From Cololabis saira (lineage: Eukaryota; Chordata; Actinopteri; Beloniformes; Belonidae): a stretch of DNA of 64,000 nucleotides. The notes beneath the pieces were generated by a model. It was not told the origin of the DNA and did no database searches. It saw nothing but the letters and a program-made list of their open reading frames with translations. Positions 36,760-48,777 of the stretch are shown piece by piece; position 1 is the first letter of the stretch, and every line of letters begins with the position of its first letter. The stretch is taken from NCBI RefSeq assembly GCF_033807715.1, contig NC_084587.1:26775017-26839016 (forward strand). Direction: 5' to 3'. The translations under genes and the position numbers were made by a program.

Positions 36760-37135
36760 CTGACGTCACCACATTACAGGGAGCTGATTGGTCGGGGGGC
36801 GGGGCCGTCATCACCCTACTCGCCACTGATTGGTCGGGGGGCGGGGCCGTCATCACCCTACTCGCCACCGATTGGTCAGGGGGCGGGGCCGTCATCACCC
36901 TCCGCGCCACTGATTGGTCGGGAGGCGGGGCCGTCATCACCCTACTCGCCACCGATTGGTCGGGGGGCGGGGCCGTCATCACCCTCCGCGCCACTGATTG
37001 GTCGGGAGGCGGGGCCGTCATCACCCTACTCGCCACCGATTGGTCGGGGGGCGGGGCCGGCAGACGTTTGAATCAGGAAGCGGGAGTCAGCGCGAGAGCG
37101 ACTGGCGGCTCGCGACGATTTTATTATAAAAAAGG
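36760..37135 (+). promoter_or_regulatory. Best-preserved promoter-like type-B module
   Basis: In order: TGACGTCA (CRE) at about 36763, CAGGGAGCTG, seven 42-bp units with CCAAT and GC boxes (36784-37061), a CpG-rich stretch and TTATTATAAAAAAGGG at about 37120. This arrangement matches a compact RNA polymerase II promoter directed to the right. No transcript can be shown from sequence alone. Confidence 0.35.
36784..37061 (+). repeat. 42-bp minisatellite, 7 units
   Basis: ATTGG at 36787, 36829, 36871, 36913, 36955, 36997 and 37039, with no length change. Two alternating variants (CTACTCG and CTCCGCG) suggest higher-order duplication of pairs. Confidence 0.92.
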
Positions 37136-39471
37136 GACAACCAATCAGAAGAAGGGGCGGGGCTAATTCAGGCCAAAGAAGCTCAAGGACTCATTGCAGA
37201 GTCCCTTGACACCACCTACCACTTCCTATGTCAAACCATTCAAAGTTTATAGCAGAAAAAAGGGACAACCAATCAGAAGAAGGGGCGGGGCTAATTCAGG
37301 CCAATGAAGCTTAAGGACTCCATACAGAATCTGATGACACCACCCACGACTCTCTATGTCAAACCATTCAAAAGTTATGGCAGAAAAAAGTATTCAAGGT
37401 GGCGCTGTTGAGCCGTTAGGCCACGCCCATTAATGCAAACCATGAAATATAAAATTTATCACCAGGCCTGGCTTGCATGCAAAATTTGGTGACTTTTGGA
37501 GAACTATCAAATATGGACCAATCACATGAAGGGGGGGCGCGCCTTTTGGCGTCTAGCGTCGCCACGGTAACACTTTTGAAAGAGAAAAGTAATGCGTGGT
37601 GTCGCAGGATGTAGACGCACATTTTGATGTATAACACACCTGGGTGCACGTTACGGTTCGGGCTGAATTAACTCTCGAAGGAATGGCATAAATTTCGCCA
37701 AAATGACACAATTTATTCAAAATGGCCGACATCCTGTTCGGTTTTGGCCATGGCTCCAAGAGACTTTTCTTTAAGTTGTGCCATGATACAGGTGTGTAGC
37801 GATTTTCGTGCATGTACGTCAAACCGTATTGTGGGGCTTGAGGCACAAAGTTTTCCGGGGGGCGCTGTTGAGCCATTTTGCCACGCCCATTAATGCAAAC
37901 CATGAAATATCAAATTTATCGCCAGGCATGGCTTGCATGCCAAATTTGGTGCCTTTTGGGGAACTATCAAATATGGACCAATCAGATGAAGGGGGGGTGC
38001 GCTTGTTGGCGTCTAGCGTCGCCACGGTAACACTTTCGAAAGAGAAAAGTAATGCGTGTAGTCGCAGGATGGAGACGCACATTTTGATGTATAACACATC
38101 TGGGTTCACGATACAGTTCGGGCTGAATTAACTCTCGAAGAATGGCATATATTGCTCCAAAATTACGCAATTAATTCAGAATGTTCAAAATGGCCGACTT
38201 CCTGTTCGGTTTCGGCCATGGCGCCAAGAGACTTTTCTTTTAGTTGCGACATGATACAGGTATGTACCGATTTTCGTTCATGTACGTCAAACCGTATTGT
38301 GGGGCTTGAGGCACAAAGTTTTTTCTGTCGAACCAATCAGATGAAGGGTGGGCGCGCTTTTTGGCGTCTAGCGCCGCCACGGTAACGCTTTTGAAAGAGA
38401 AAAGTAATGCGTGTTGTCGCAGGATGGAGACGCACATTTTGATGTATAACACACTTGGGGGCACGTTACGGTTCGGGCTGAATTAACTTTCGAAGGAATG
38501 GCATAAATTTCGCCAAAATGACACGACTAATTCAAAATGGCCGACATCCTGTTCGGTTTCGGGCATGACCCCAAGAGACTTTTGTTTAAGTGTTCCCATG
38601 ATACAGGTGTGTACCGATTTTCGTGCATGTACGTCAAACCGTATCGTGGGGCTTGAGGCACAAAGTTTTCAAGGGGGCGCTGTTGAGCCATTTTGCCACG
38701 CCCATTAATGCAAACCTTTAAATATCAAATTTTTCGCCAGGCCTGACTAGGGTGCAAAATTTGGTGACTTTTTGGGCATGTTAAGGGGGGCAAAAAGGCC
38801 TTCACTTTGTCAGGAAAATAATAATAATAATAATTAAAGCTGCAAGCAGCGATGAACGGGCCCTCGCACTCACGTCCACCGCCCCCCATAAGCATATCAG
38901 AAATGACACCACCCACGACTCTCTATGTCAAACCATTCAAAAGTTATAGCAGAAAAAAGGAACAACCAATCAGAAGAAGGGGTGGGGCTAATTCAGGCCA
39001 ATGAAGGTCAAGGACTCCATACAGAGTCTGATGACACCACCCACGACTCTCTATGTCAAACCATTCCAAAGTTATAGCAGAAAAAAGGAACAACCAATCA
39101 GAAGAAGGGGTGGGGCTAATTCAGGCCAATGAAGGTCAAGGACTTAATACCGAGTCCCATGACACCACCCACGACTCTTTATGTCAAACCATTCAAAAGT
39201 TATGGCAGAGAAAAGTATTCAAGGGGGCGCTGTTGAGCCGTTAGGCCACGCCCATTAATGCAAACCATTAAATATCAAATTTATCACCAGGCCTGGCTTG
39301 CATGCAAATTTTGGTGACTTTTGGAGAACTATCAAATATGGACCAATCAGATGAAGGGGACGAGCGCTTTTTCGCGTCTAGCGTCGCCACGGTAACACTT
39401 TTGAAAGAGAAAAGTAATGTGCGTCGTCGCAGGACAGAGACGAAAATGTTGATGTAAAAAAAAAAATTTAG

Positions 39472-39544
39472 GGATACAGCCGGTCTCGAACTCCGGACCT
39501 CCGGCACCATAGACCGTAATGTTCTGGTTGAGCTAAGACTCAAC
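39472..39544 (-). other. tRNA-like segment
   Basis: Minus strand: CTTAGCTCAACCAGAAC and GGAGTTCGAGACCGG. Degenerate but recognisable. Confidence 0.45.
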
Positions 39545-39753
39545 TGTTACTTTCAGTTTGACTTACTGGGTTAGGACAGACCAACATAGCGATATAATGT
39601 CTGGAACTTTCTTTCCTAATTTTTTTAATATTTGTAAGATATAAATATTAGTAAAACACTACTATTTTATTATTACTTTTTCTGTAACCATTCCACCGAG
39701 GTTCTAACCGGGCTGAGCACGGGACTATTTCTGATGTCACCACATTACAACAG

Positions 39754-40030
39754 CGGATTGGTCGGGGGCGGGGCCGTCATCACCCTACTCGCCACGGATT
39801 GGTCGGGGGGCGGGGCCGTCATCACCCTACTCGCCACTGATTGGTCGGGGGGCGGGGCCGTCATCACCCTACTCGCCACTGATTGGTCGGGGGGCGGGGC
39901 CGTCATCACCCTACTCGCCACCGATTGGTCGGGGGGCGGGGCCGTCATCACCCTCCGCGCCACTGATTGGTCGGGAGGCGGGGCCGTCATCACCCTACTC
40001 GCCACCGATTGGCCGGGGGGCGGGGCCGGC
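39754..40030 (+). repeat. 42-bp minisatellite, 7 units
   Basis: ATTGG at 39757, 39798, 39840, 39882, 39924, 39966 and 40008. The first unit is one base short, as at 22568. The TATA-like motif downstream (about 40090) is intact. The CRE position reads TGATGTCA. Confidence 0.92.
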
Positions 40031-41805
40031 AGACGTTTGAATCAGGAAGCGGGAGTCAGCGCGAGAGCGACTGGCGGCTCGTGGCGATTTTATTATAAAA
40101 AAGGGACAACCAATCAGAAGAAGGGGCGGGGCTAATTCAGGCCAAAGAAGCTCAAGGACTCATTGCAGAGTCCCTTGACACCACCTACGACTTCCTATGT
40201 CAAACCATTCAAAGTTATAGCAGAAAATCGGGACAACCAATCAGAAGAAGGGGCGGGGCTAATTAAGGCCAACTAAGCTTAAGGACTCATTACAGAATCC
40301 CATGACACCACCCACGACTTCCTATGTCAAACCATTCAAAAGTTATGGCAGATAAAAGTATTCTAGGGGGGGCTGTTGAGCCGTTAGGCCACGCCCATTA
40401 ATGCAAACCAAGAAATATCAAATTTATCGCCAAGTCTGTCTTGCATGCAAAATTTGGTGACTTTTGGAGAACTATCAAATATGGACCAATCACATGAAGG
40501 GGGGGGCGCGCCTTTTGGCGTCTAGCGTCGCCACGGTAACACTTTTGAAAGAGAAAAGTAATGCGTGGTGTCGCAGGATGTAGACGCACATTTTGATGTA
40601 TAACACACCTGGGTGCACGTTACGGTTCGGGCTGAATTAACTGCCGAAGGAATGGCATAAATTTCGCCAAAATTACACAATTTATTCAAAATGGCCGACA
40701 TCCTGTTCGGTTTCGGCCATGGCTCCAAGAGACTTTTCTTTAAGTTGTGCCATGATACAGGTGTGTAGCGATTCTCGTGCATGTACGTCAAACCGTATTG
40801 TGGGGCTTGAGGCACAAAGTTTTCCGGGGGGCGCTGTTGAGCCATTTTGCCACGCCCATTAATGCAAACCATGAAATATCAAATTTATCTCCAGGCCTGG
40901 CTTAAGTGCCAAATTTGGTGCCTTTTGGGGAACTATCAAATATGGACCAATCAGATGAAGGGGGGGTGCGCTTGTTGGTGTCTAGCGTCGCCACGGTAAC
41001 ACTTTTCAAAGAGAAAAGTAATGCGTGTAGTCGCAGGATGGAGACGCACATTTTGATGTATAACACATCTGGGTTCACGATACGGTTCGGGCTGAATTAA
41101 CCCTCGAAGGAATGGCATATATTGCTCCAAAATTACGCAATTAATTCAGAATGTTCAAAATGGCCGACTTCCTGTTCGGTTTCGGCCATGGCGCCAAGAG
41201 ACTTTTCTTTTAGTTGCGACATAATACAGGAGTGTACCGATTTTCGTTCATGTACGTCAAACCGTATTATGGGGCTTGAGGCACAAAGTTTTTTCTGTCG
41301 AACCAATCAGATGAAGGGTGGGCGCGCTTTTTGGCGTCTAGCGCCCCCACGGTAACGCTTTTGAAAGAGAAAAGTAATGCGTGTTGTCGCAGGATGGAGA
41401 CGCACATTTTGATGTATAACACACTTGGGGGCACGTTACGGTTCGGGCTGAATTAACTTTCGAAGGAATGGCATAAATTTCGCCAAAATGACACGACTAA
41501 TTCAAAATGGCCGACTTCCTGTTCGGTTTCGGGCATGACGCCAAGAGACTTTTCTTTCAGTTGCGCCATGATACAGGTGTGTACCGATTTTCGTGCATGT
41601 ACGTCAAACCGTATCGTGGGGCTTGAGGCACAAAGTTTTCAAGGGGGCGCTGTTGAGCCATTTTGCCACGCCCATTAATGGAAACCAATAAATATCAAAT
41701 TTTTCGCCAGGCCTGACTAGGGTGCAAAATTTGGTGACTTTTTGGGCATGTTAAGGGGGGCAAAAAGGCCTTCACTTTGTCAGGAAAATAATAATAATAA
41801 TAATT

Positions 41806-43759
41806 AAAGCTGCAAGCAGCAATGAACGGGCCCTCGCACTCACGGCCACCGCCCCCCATAAGTATCAGAAATGACACCACCCACGACTTCCTACGTCAAA
41901 CCATTGAAAAGTTATAGCAGAAAAAAGGGACAACCAATCAGAAGAAGGGGCGGGGCTAATTAAGGCCAACGAAGCTTATGGACTCATTACAGAGTCCCAT
42001 GACACCACCCACGACTTCCTATGTCAAACCATTCAAAAGTTATAGTCAGAAAATATGGACAACCAATCAGAAGAAGGGGCGGGGCTAATTAAGGCCAACG
42101 AAGTTCAAGGACTCTTTACAGAGTCCCATGACACCACCCACGACTCTCTATGTTAAACCATTCCAAAGTTATAGCAGAAAATCGGGACAACCAATCAGAA
42201 GAAGGGGCGGGGCTAATTAGGGCCAACGAAGCTTAAGGACTCATTACAGAGTCCCATGACACCACCCACAACTCTCTATGTCAAACCATTCAAAAGTTAT
42301 GGCAGAGAAAAGTTTTCTAGGGGGCGCTGTTGAGCCGTTAGGCCACGCCCATTAATGCAAACCATGAAATATCACATTTATCGCCAAGTCTGGCTTGCAT
42401 GCAAAATTTGGTGACTTTTGGAGAACTATCAAATATGGACCAATCACATGAAGGGGGGGCGCGCCTTTTGGCGTCTAGCGTCGCCACGGTAACACTTTTG
42501 AAAGAGAAAAGTAATGCGTGGTGTCGCAGGATGTAGACGCACATTTTGATGTATAACACACCTGGGTGCACGTTACGGTTCGGGCTGAATTAACTGCCGA
42601 AGGAATGGCATAAATTTCGCCAAAATGACACAATTTATTCAAAATGGCCGACGTCCTGTTCGGTTTCGGCCATGGCTCCAAGAGACTTTTCTTTAAGTTG
42701 TGCCATGATACAGGTGTGTAGCGATTTTCGTGCATGTACGTCAAACCGTATTGTGGGGCTTGAGGCACAAAGTTTTCCGGGGGGCGCTGTTGAGCCATTT
42801 TGCCACGCCCATTAATGCAAACCATGAAATATCAAATTTATCGCCAGGCCTGGCTTGCATGCCAAATTTGGTGCCTTTTGGGGAACTATCAAATATGGAC
42901 CAATCAGATGAAGGGGGGGTGCGCTTGTTGGCGTCTAGCGTCGCCACGGTAACACTTTTGAAAGAGAAAAGTAATGCGTGTAGTCGCAGGATGGAGACGC
43001 ACATTTTGATGTATAACACATCTGGGTTCACGATACGGTTCGGGCTGAATTAACTCTCGAAGGAATGGCATATATTGCTCCAAAATTACGCGATTAATTC
43101 AGAATGTTCAAAATGGCCGACTTCCTGTTCGGTTTAGGCCATGGCGCCAAGAGACTTTTCTTTTAGTTGCAACATGATACAGGTGTGTACCGATTTCCGT
43201 TCATGTACGTCAAACCGTATTATGGGGCTTGAGGCGCAAAGTTTTTTCTGTCAGAACCAATCAGATGAAGGGTGGGCGCGCTTTTTGGCGTCTAGCGTCG
43301 CCACGGTAACGCTTTCGAAAGAGAAAAGTAATGCGTGTGGTCGCAGGATGGAGACGCACATTTTGATGTATAACACACCTGGGTGCATGTTACGGTTCGG
43401 GCTGAATTAACTTTCGAAGGAATGGCATAAATTGCGCCAAAGTGACACGATTAATTCAAAATGGCCGACTTCCTGTTCGGTTTCGGGCATGATCCCAAGA
43501 GACTTTTCTTTAAGTTGTCCCATGATACAGGTGTGTACCGATTTTCGTGCATGTACGTCAAACCGTATCGTGGGGCTTGAGGCACAAAGTTTTCAAGGGG
43601 GCGCTGTTGAGCCATTTTGCCACACCCATTAATGCAAACCATTAAATATCAAATTTTTCGCCAGGCCTGACCTGGGTGCAAAATTTGGTGACTTTTTGGG
43701 CATGTTAAGAGGGGCAAAAAGGCCATCACTTTGTCAGGAAAATAATAATAATAATAATT
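41806..43759 (+). repeat. Array element E12, left copy of 1954-bp tandem duplication
   Basis: Head (GCAGCAATGAACG variant), head modules, two long modules, a short module and an end module. Every stretch I compared is identical at +1954, including private variants such as TTAGGCCATGG and TTGCCACACCC. Confidence 0.9.
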
Positions 43760-45694
43760 AAAGCTGCAAGCAGCAATGAACGGGCCCTCGCACTCACGGC
43801 CACCGCCCCCCATAAGTATCAGAAATGACACCACCCACGACTTCCTACGTCAAACCATTGAAAAGTTATAGCAGAAAAAAGGGACAACCAATCAGAAGAA
43901 GGGGCGGGGCTAATTAAGGCCAACGAAGCTTATGGACTCATTACAGAGTCCCATGACACCACCCACGACTTCCTATGTCAAACCATTCAAAAGTTATAGT
44001 CAGAAAATATGGACAACCAATCAGAAGAAGGGGCGGGGCTAATTAAGGCCAACGAAGTTCAAGGACTCTTTACAGAGTCCCATGACACCACCCACGACTC
44101 TCTATGTTAAACCATTCCAAAGTTATAGCAGAAAATCGGGACAACCAATCAGAAGAAGGGGCGGGGCTAATTAGGGCCAACGAAGCTTAAGGACTCATTA
44201 CAGAGTCCCATGACACCACCCACAACTCTCTATGTCAAACCATTCAAAAGTTATGGCAGAGAAAAGTTTTCTAGGGGGCGCTGTTGAGCCGTTAGGCCAC
44301 GCCCATTAATGCAAACCATGAAATATCACATTTATCGCCAAGTCTGGCTTGCATGCAAAATTTGGTGACTTTTGGAGAACTATCAAATATGGACCAATCA
44401 CATGAAGGGGGGGCGCGCCTTTTGGCGTCTAGCGTCGCCACGGTAACACTTTTGAAAGAGAAAAGTAATGCGTGGTGTCGCAGGATGTAGACGCACATTT
44501 TGATGTATAACACACCTGGGTGCACGTTACGGTTCGGGCTGAATTAACTGCCGAAGGAATGGCATAAATTTCGCCAAAATGACACAATTTATTCAAAATG
44601 GCCGACGTCCTGTTCGGTTTCGGCCATGGCTCCAAGAGACTTTTCTTTAAGTTGTGCCATGATACAGGTGTGTAGCGATTTTCGTGCATGTACGTCAAAC
44701 CGTATTGTGGGGCTTGAGGCACAAAGTTTTCCGGGGGGCGCTGTTGAGCCATTTTGCCACGCCCATTAATGCAAACCATGAAATATCAAATTTATCGCCA
44801 GGCCTGGCTTGCATGCCAAATTTGGTGCCTTTTGGGGAACTATCAAATATGGACCAATCAGATGAAGGGGGGGTGCGCTTGTTGGCGTCTAGCGTCGCCA
44901 CGGTAACACTTTTGAAAGAGAAAAGTAATGCGTGTAGTCGCAGGATGGAGACGCACATTTTGATGTATAACACATCTGGGTTCACGATACGGTTCGGGCT
45001 GAATTAACTCTCGAAGGAATGGCATATATTGCTCCAAAATTACGCGATTAATTCAGAATGTTCAAAATGGCCGACTTCCTGTTCGGTTTAGGCCATGGCG
45101 CCAAGAGACTTTTCTTTTAGTTGCAACATGATACAGGTGTGTACCGATTTCCGTTCATGTACGTCAAACCGTATTATGGGGCTTGAGGCGCAAAGTTTTT
45201 TCTGTCAGAACCAATCAGATGAAGGGTGGGCGCGCTTTTTGGCGTCTAGCGTCGCCACGGTAACGCTTTCGAAAGAGAAAAGTAATGCGTGTGGTCGCAG
45301 GATGGAGACGCACATTTTGATGTATAACACACCTGGGTGCATGTTACGGTTCGGGCTGAATTAACTTTCGAAGGAATGGCATAAATTGCGCCAAAGTGAC
45401 ACGATTAATTCAAAATGGCCGACTTCCTGTTCGGTTTCGGGCATGATCCCAAGAGACTTTTCTTTAAGTTGTCCCATGATACAGGTGTGTACCGATTTTC
45501 GTGCATGTACGTCAAACCGTATCGTGGGGCTTGAGGCACAAAGTTTTCAAGGGGGCGCTGTTGAGCCATTTTGCCACACCCATTAATGCAAACCATTAAA
45601 TATCAAATTTTTCGCCAGGCCTGACCTGGGTGCAAAATTTGGTGACTTTTTGGGCATGTTAAGAGGGGCAAAAAGGCCATCACTTTGTCAGGAA

Positions 45695-45713
<19 letters not shown>
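43760..45713 (+). repeat. Array element E13, right copy of 1954-bp tandem duplication
   Basis: Same sequence as 41806-43759. The linker (AAT)n is longer here, and tails follow instead of another head. Confidence 0.9.
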
Positions 45714-45729
<16 letters not shown>

Positions 45730-46022
45730 TTCCTGCAAATACAATAGGGCCTTCGCACTGCAAGTGCTCGGGCCCTAATAATAATAATAATAAAAATTCC
45801 TGCAAATACAATAGGGCCTTCGCACTGCAAGTGCTCGGGCCCTAATAATAAAAATTCCTGCAAATACAATAGGGCCTTCGCACTGCAAGTGCTCGGGCCC
45901 TAATAATAATAAAAATTCCTGCAAATACAATAGGGCCTTCGCTCTGAAGGTGCTCGGGCCCTAATAATAAAAATTCCTGCAAATACAATAGGGCCTTCGC
46001 ACTGCAAGTGCTCGGGCCCTAA
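45714..46022 (+). repeat. Five tandem tail units closing the 24-kb block
   Basis: Five copies of the AAAAATTCCTGCAAATAC subtype, each with the AGGGCC/GGCCCT hairpin and CCCTAA end, separated by (AAT)n. The fourth has GCTCTGAAGG instead of GCACTGCAAG. Unrelated DNA starts after CCCTAATAACAT. Confidence 0.92.
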
Positions 46023-46367
46023 TAACATAATTTTCAAACTTAGTAAGGAATAAGTGTTTTCTTTTCAGTATGCTTGAGTTATGTCCCACCCTGGCAGCTC
46101 AGCTGTTTTCTGTGGTGGACGTGTGTTATTCAACAGAACGTCCATATTACTCAAAAATTAGTTTTTCTTTTTTTTTATATATTTTTTGGTTAGTTGCATT
46201 TTAAATCTGTAATCATATACATTTCTCAGATAAGGTTATTAGATGTTTTTGCAATTTAAAGTCTTCAAGTATGCTGTGTCATTTTGATATTACTTATTCT
46301 AGACAAGGTTGAAAAAATATTTGTTTTTTCCTGACAATGTTTTTTTCCTCATATTCCTGTATTCCCC
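46023..46367. other. Anonymous AT-rich DNA
   Basis: No gene or repeat recognised. No similarity to the L1 fragment that flanks the other side of the block. Confidence 0.5.
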
Positions 46368-46562
46368 AGTCAGGGCCTGGAGGGCCACTGAACCGAATGT
46401 TTTACATTTTTCCTGCTCCAACTTAATTCAAATGAATGTATCAGGAAAAGACTTGTGATGACAAGCTGATGGTGATACAGTTATATTTGAATCTGTTGTA
46501 TTGAAGTGGGGCAAAATTTAAAACTTGCAGGGAAGTGACATTCAACAATCTTGATTGGAGAA
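46368..46562. mobile_element. Decayed palindromic MITE
   Basis: GGCCTGGAGGGCC at the left, CCTGCTCCAACTTAATTCAA and TTGAATCTGTTGTATT as diverged inner arms, and AACTTGCAGGG near the right: the layout of a common fish foldback element whose ends read CTGGAGGGCC. The right terminus is eroded. Confidence 0.5.
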
Positions 46563-46722
46563 CAGAGATATTTTTATACAAGATAATAGTTAGTTTCTAA
46601 AACAAACAAAAACACATTCATGTTTTTGACGGAATTAACAAAATTGACACATAGATGAAGAAGTGTGAAAAAGAAGAAGTGTGAAAAAGTAAAAAGTTGA
46701 TATAAGAGCTGACCATTTACAA

Positions 46723-47568
46723 TACCGTATTTTCACGACCATTCGGCGCACCGTGTGGAAAGGCGCACCCTCAGTTTTGTGTGTAATTTTTGGATTTAAA
46801 ACACACATACGGCGCACCGTCCCAAAAGGCGCCGTCTACAGACACGGAGCGTGCACACACGCGCGCCGCAAAACACACACACGCGCGCCGCAAAACACAC
46901 CTGCGCGCTGCAGAACACACACACAAGCACACAAGTGTGCTTATTTAAAAATAGAGCGGGAGCAAAACTTAGTTTGATTGTATTTTATTTCAGTTTTTAC
47001 ATTAATCAAACCCTTCAAAGTCCTCATCCTCTGTTCCTGTTTAAAGAGCTTCGCTAATTCAGCTGTGCCTGTCCGAATTTCCTCGCTGTCAGAGTCACTT
47101 TCTGTGCCGTGCGTGCCCTCGGAAATGCTGGCAAAAGCCCGAACAACAGTCCCAGCAGACACGTTAGCCCACGCATGATGTGTGAAAAAAACCACCGGGT
47201 CGCCGCACATAGACCTGCCTCAGTCACTCGATCATCATCCCTTCATCCATCCAGCCCTTTTCATTTGCCTTTATTATGACTCCGGCTGGAAAAGTCTCTT
47301 TAGGCAAAGTTTTTCTTTTAAAAATCACCATAGGCGGCCGTTTCTGTCCATCAGCGTGGCAGGCAAGCACAACAGTAAATGACGACTTTTCATACCCCGT
47401 TGTGCGGATCCCCCACCGCGCTGTTCCCGTCCTCTCCACCGTGTGATTCACTGGGATGTCGAACGTGAGCTGCACCTCGTCCATGTTGGTGATGTGGCTG
47501 GGCTGGATGCGTTTGTCTGTGATGTGTCGGCTGCAGAATGAGCGGAAGCTCTCCATCTTGTCAATCAT
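46723..47568 (-). mobile_element. Pogo-like DNA transposon remnant
   Basis: The left end is TA followed by CCGTATTTTCACGACC and GGCGCACC repeats, a terminus I associate with fish pogo/Tigger-like elements. The transposase is coded on the minus strand. Homology ends abruptly at about 47568 and no right terminus is found, so the 5' part is lost. Confidence 0.65.
47002..47568 (-). pseudogene. Pogo-like DDE transposase, partial with internal deletion
   Basis: The open part (47224-47568) contains NMDEVQLTFDIP with the first catalytic aspartate, then GTARWGIRTTGYEK, VVLACHADGQKRPPMVIFKRK and KGWMDE, the usual order in DDE_1 (pogo/jerky-like) transposases. After this, about where the second aspartate block should lie, sequence jumps to a C-terminal region (HAWANVSAGTVV, acidic serine-rich ESDSDSEE) and, after a frameshift, ends EDEDFEGFD and a stop at 47002-47004. 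The N-terminal DNA-binding domain is absent. The first catalytic residue is kept, but the centre of the domain is deleted, so it is inactive. Confidence 0.75.
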
Positions 47569-48404
47569 CCATGTACTTCAAACGGTTCAAGAACAACTTT
47601 CAATTTACTTTGGGTATGCCTTGGATAGGCGTTTTAGGTGACTTTTACAGGAAAGGTTTTAACTGGCTTTATGATTGGCATTTTCCCGGGAAATAACTTA
47701 TAGTGGATGCATTAAATGTAAGACTACAGTTTGCCCACGTCTTGTGAAAAGCCAACGGAAATTCCAGTGCTGAGGTTCTTACGAAGGCAACTTAATCTGT
47801 CCTTAAGTGCTCCACTTTCCTGACATGACTTTTATATAAAAGAGGCACAGAGTAATGTTTAGCACAGCAAAGCACAGTGGCAACCACTGCTCTTTCTTTT
47901 ACATCCATAGACAGATGCCCACATTCACTGGAAGCCAATTTGTAGCAATCTGAGATACTGTAAATACAGCATGTCATACACAGACAAACCGAGGCTTGAA
48001 AGTGAAACCAGAAAGTCTCAAGTGGCTGGTGTAACACTGTTATCACAACAATGATATCCCTCCAATCCCAAACGAAGAACAATTGAGATGCAAAGGGGGA
48101 AAATACATTTTAAATGTTTATGTTTGATGTTTATTTCATTCTTTGTTCTGACAACTTAATTTTTTTGGTAGTATATGTTGGTTCCTGAGTTTCACTCCTG
48201 TTGGCATTGTTTTTACATTATACCTATCGTCAGCCAGTGTCAAGAGAGTTAGCATCTGTTTGTATCTGTTTGCCTGAATGCCTGAAAAAGACACTTAAAT
48301 GTCTCTATTTATCATTCTATCATGCAAACCAGACTGGAATACATCATGTGGATACCTACAGATCAAAGCAGAAATCATTATGAATCTAACTATTTTGAAA
48401 TTAA
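47569..48404. other. Anonymous DNA, nothing recognised
   Basis: No supported coding or repeat feature. Confidence 0.5.
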
Positions 48405-48483
48405 CATTGTTTTGAATCGAATCCTGGCCCCATATATCGGAATTGAATTGAATCATCACATAGTCCAAGATTCCCACCCCTAG
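48405..48483 (-). mobile_element. Fragment of a small DNA transposon (terminus TAGGGGTGGGAATC)
   Basis: The minus strand begins TAGGGGTGGGAATCTTGG and continues with GATTCAATTCAATTCC-like sequence, a pattern I recognise from dispersed fish MITEs. Only one end is present. Confidence 0.35.
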
Positions 48484-48685
48484 TTCACATTAATACAACA
48501 GCGATGCATGAACATTCAAAGAGAAAACACCTTGGAGCATTGTGTCTAACTGACAACAAAAAAACTATACATTCTGTCAATTCTGTCAATCTCTTTCACA
48601 CACGATAATGTTACAGTAGGTTATCAACCGCTGACACAGTTTGTTTTTAGTAGCAGTGTAACATTGCTTTAGTTGGACTATTTCT

Positions 48686-48773
48686 CAGAAAGCTCATGCT
48701 GTATCTTCATGTCAATCAGCCAAGGATGTCCTAGTATTTATGACTTGTATAGCATTTGCATTTTTATATACTA
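48686..48773. repeat. 88-bp flank shared with 13623-13710
   Basis: External to the TTAA target of the adjoining MITE, see the first copy. Confidence 0.9.
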
Positions 48774-48777
48774 TTAA

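Larger units (their letters stand above)
35492..38835 (+). repeat. Array element E10 (one type-B module)
   Basis: Head (CGCGGCCGCCG variant), two head modules, a body module, a type-B module with the second tRNA-like subtype and seven 42-bp units, then two head modules and the long, long, short and end modules. Confidence 0.85.
38836..41805 (+). repeat. Array element E11 (one type-B module)
   Basis: Head, two head modules, a type-B module with seven 42-bp units, then body modules that from 40225 to 41740 match 4550-6065 nearly exactly. Confidence 0.85.

Noticed and set aside
21757..46022. CRISPR-like array with repeats and spacers
   Set aside because: Units are hundreds of bases long, diverged, without unique spacers, in a vertebrate context.
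46023..46720. Continuation of the interrupted L1 beyond the 24-kb block
   Set aside because: No L1 coding motif or frame is visible there; the L1 seems 5' truncated near 21756.
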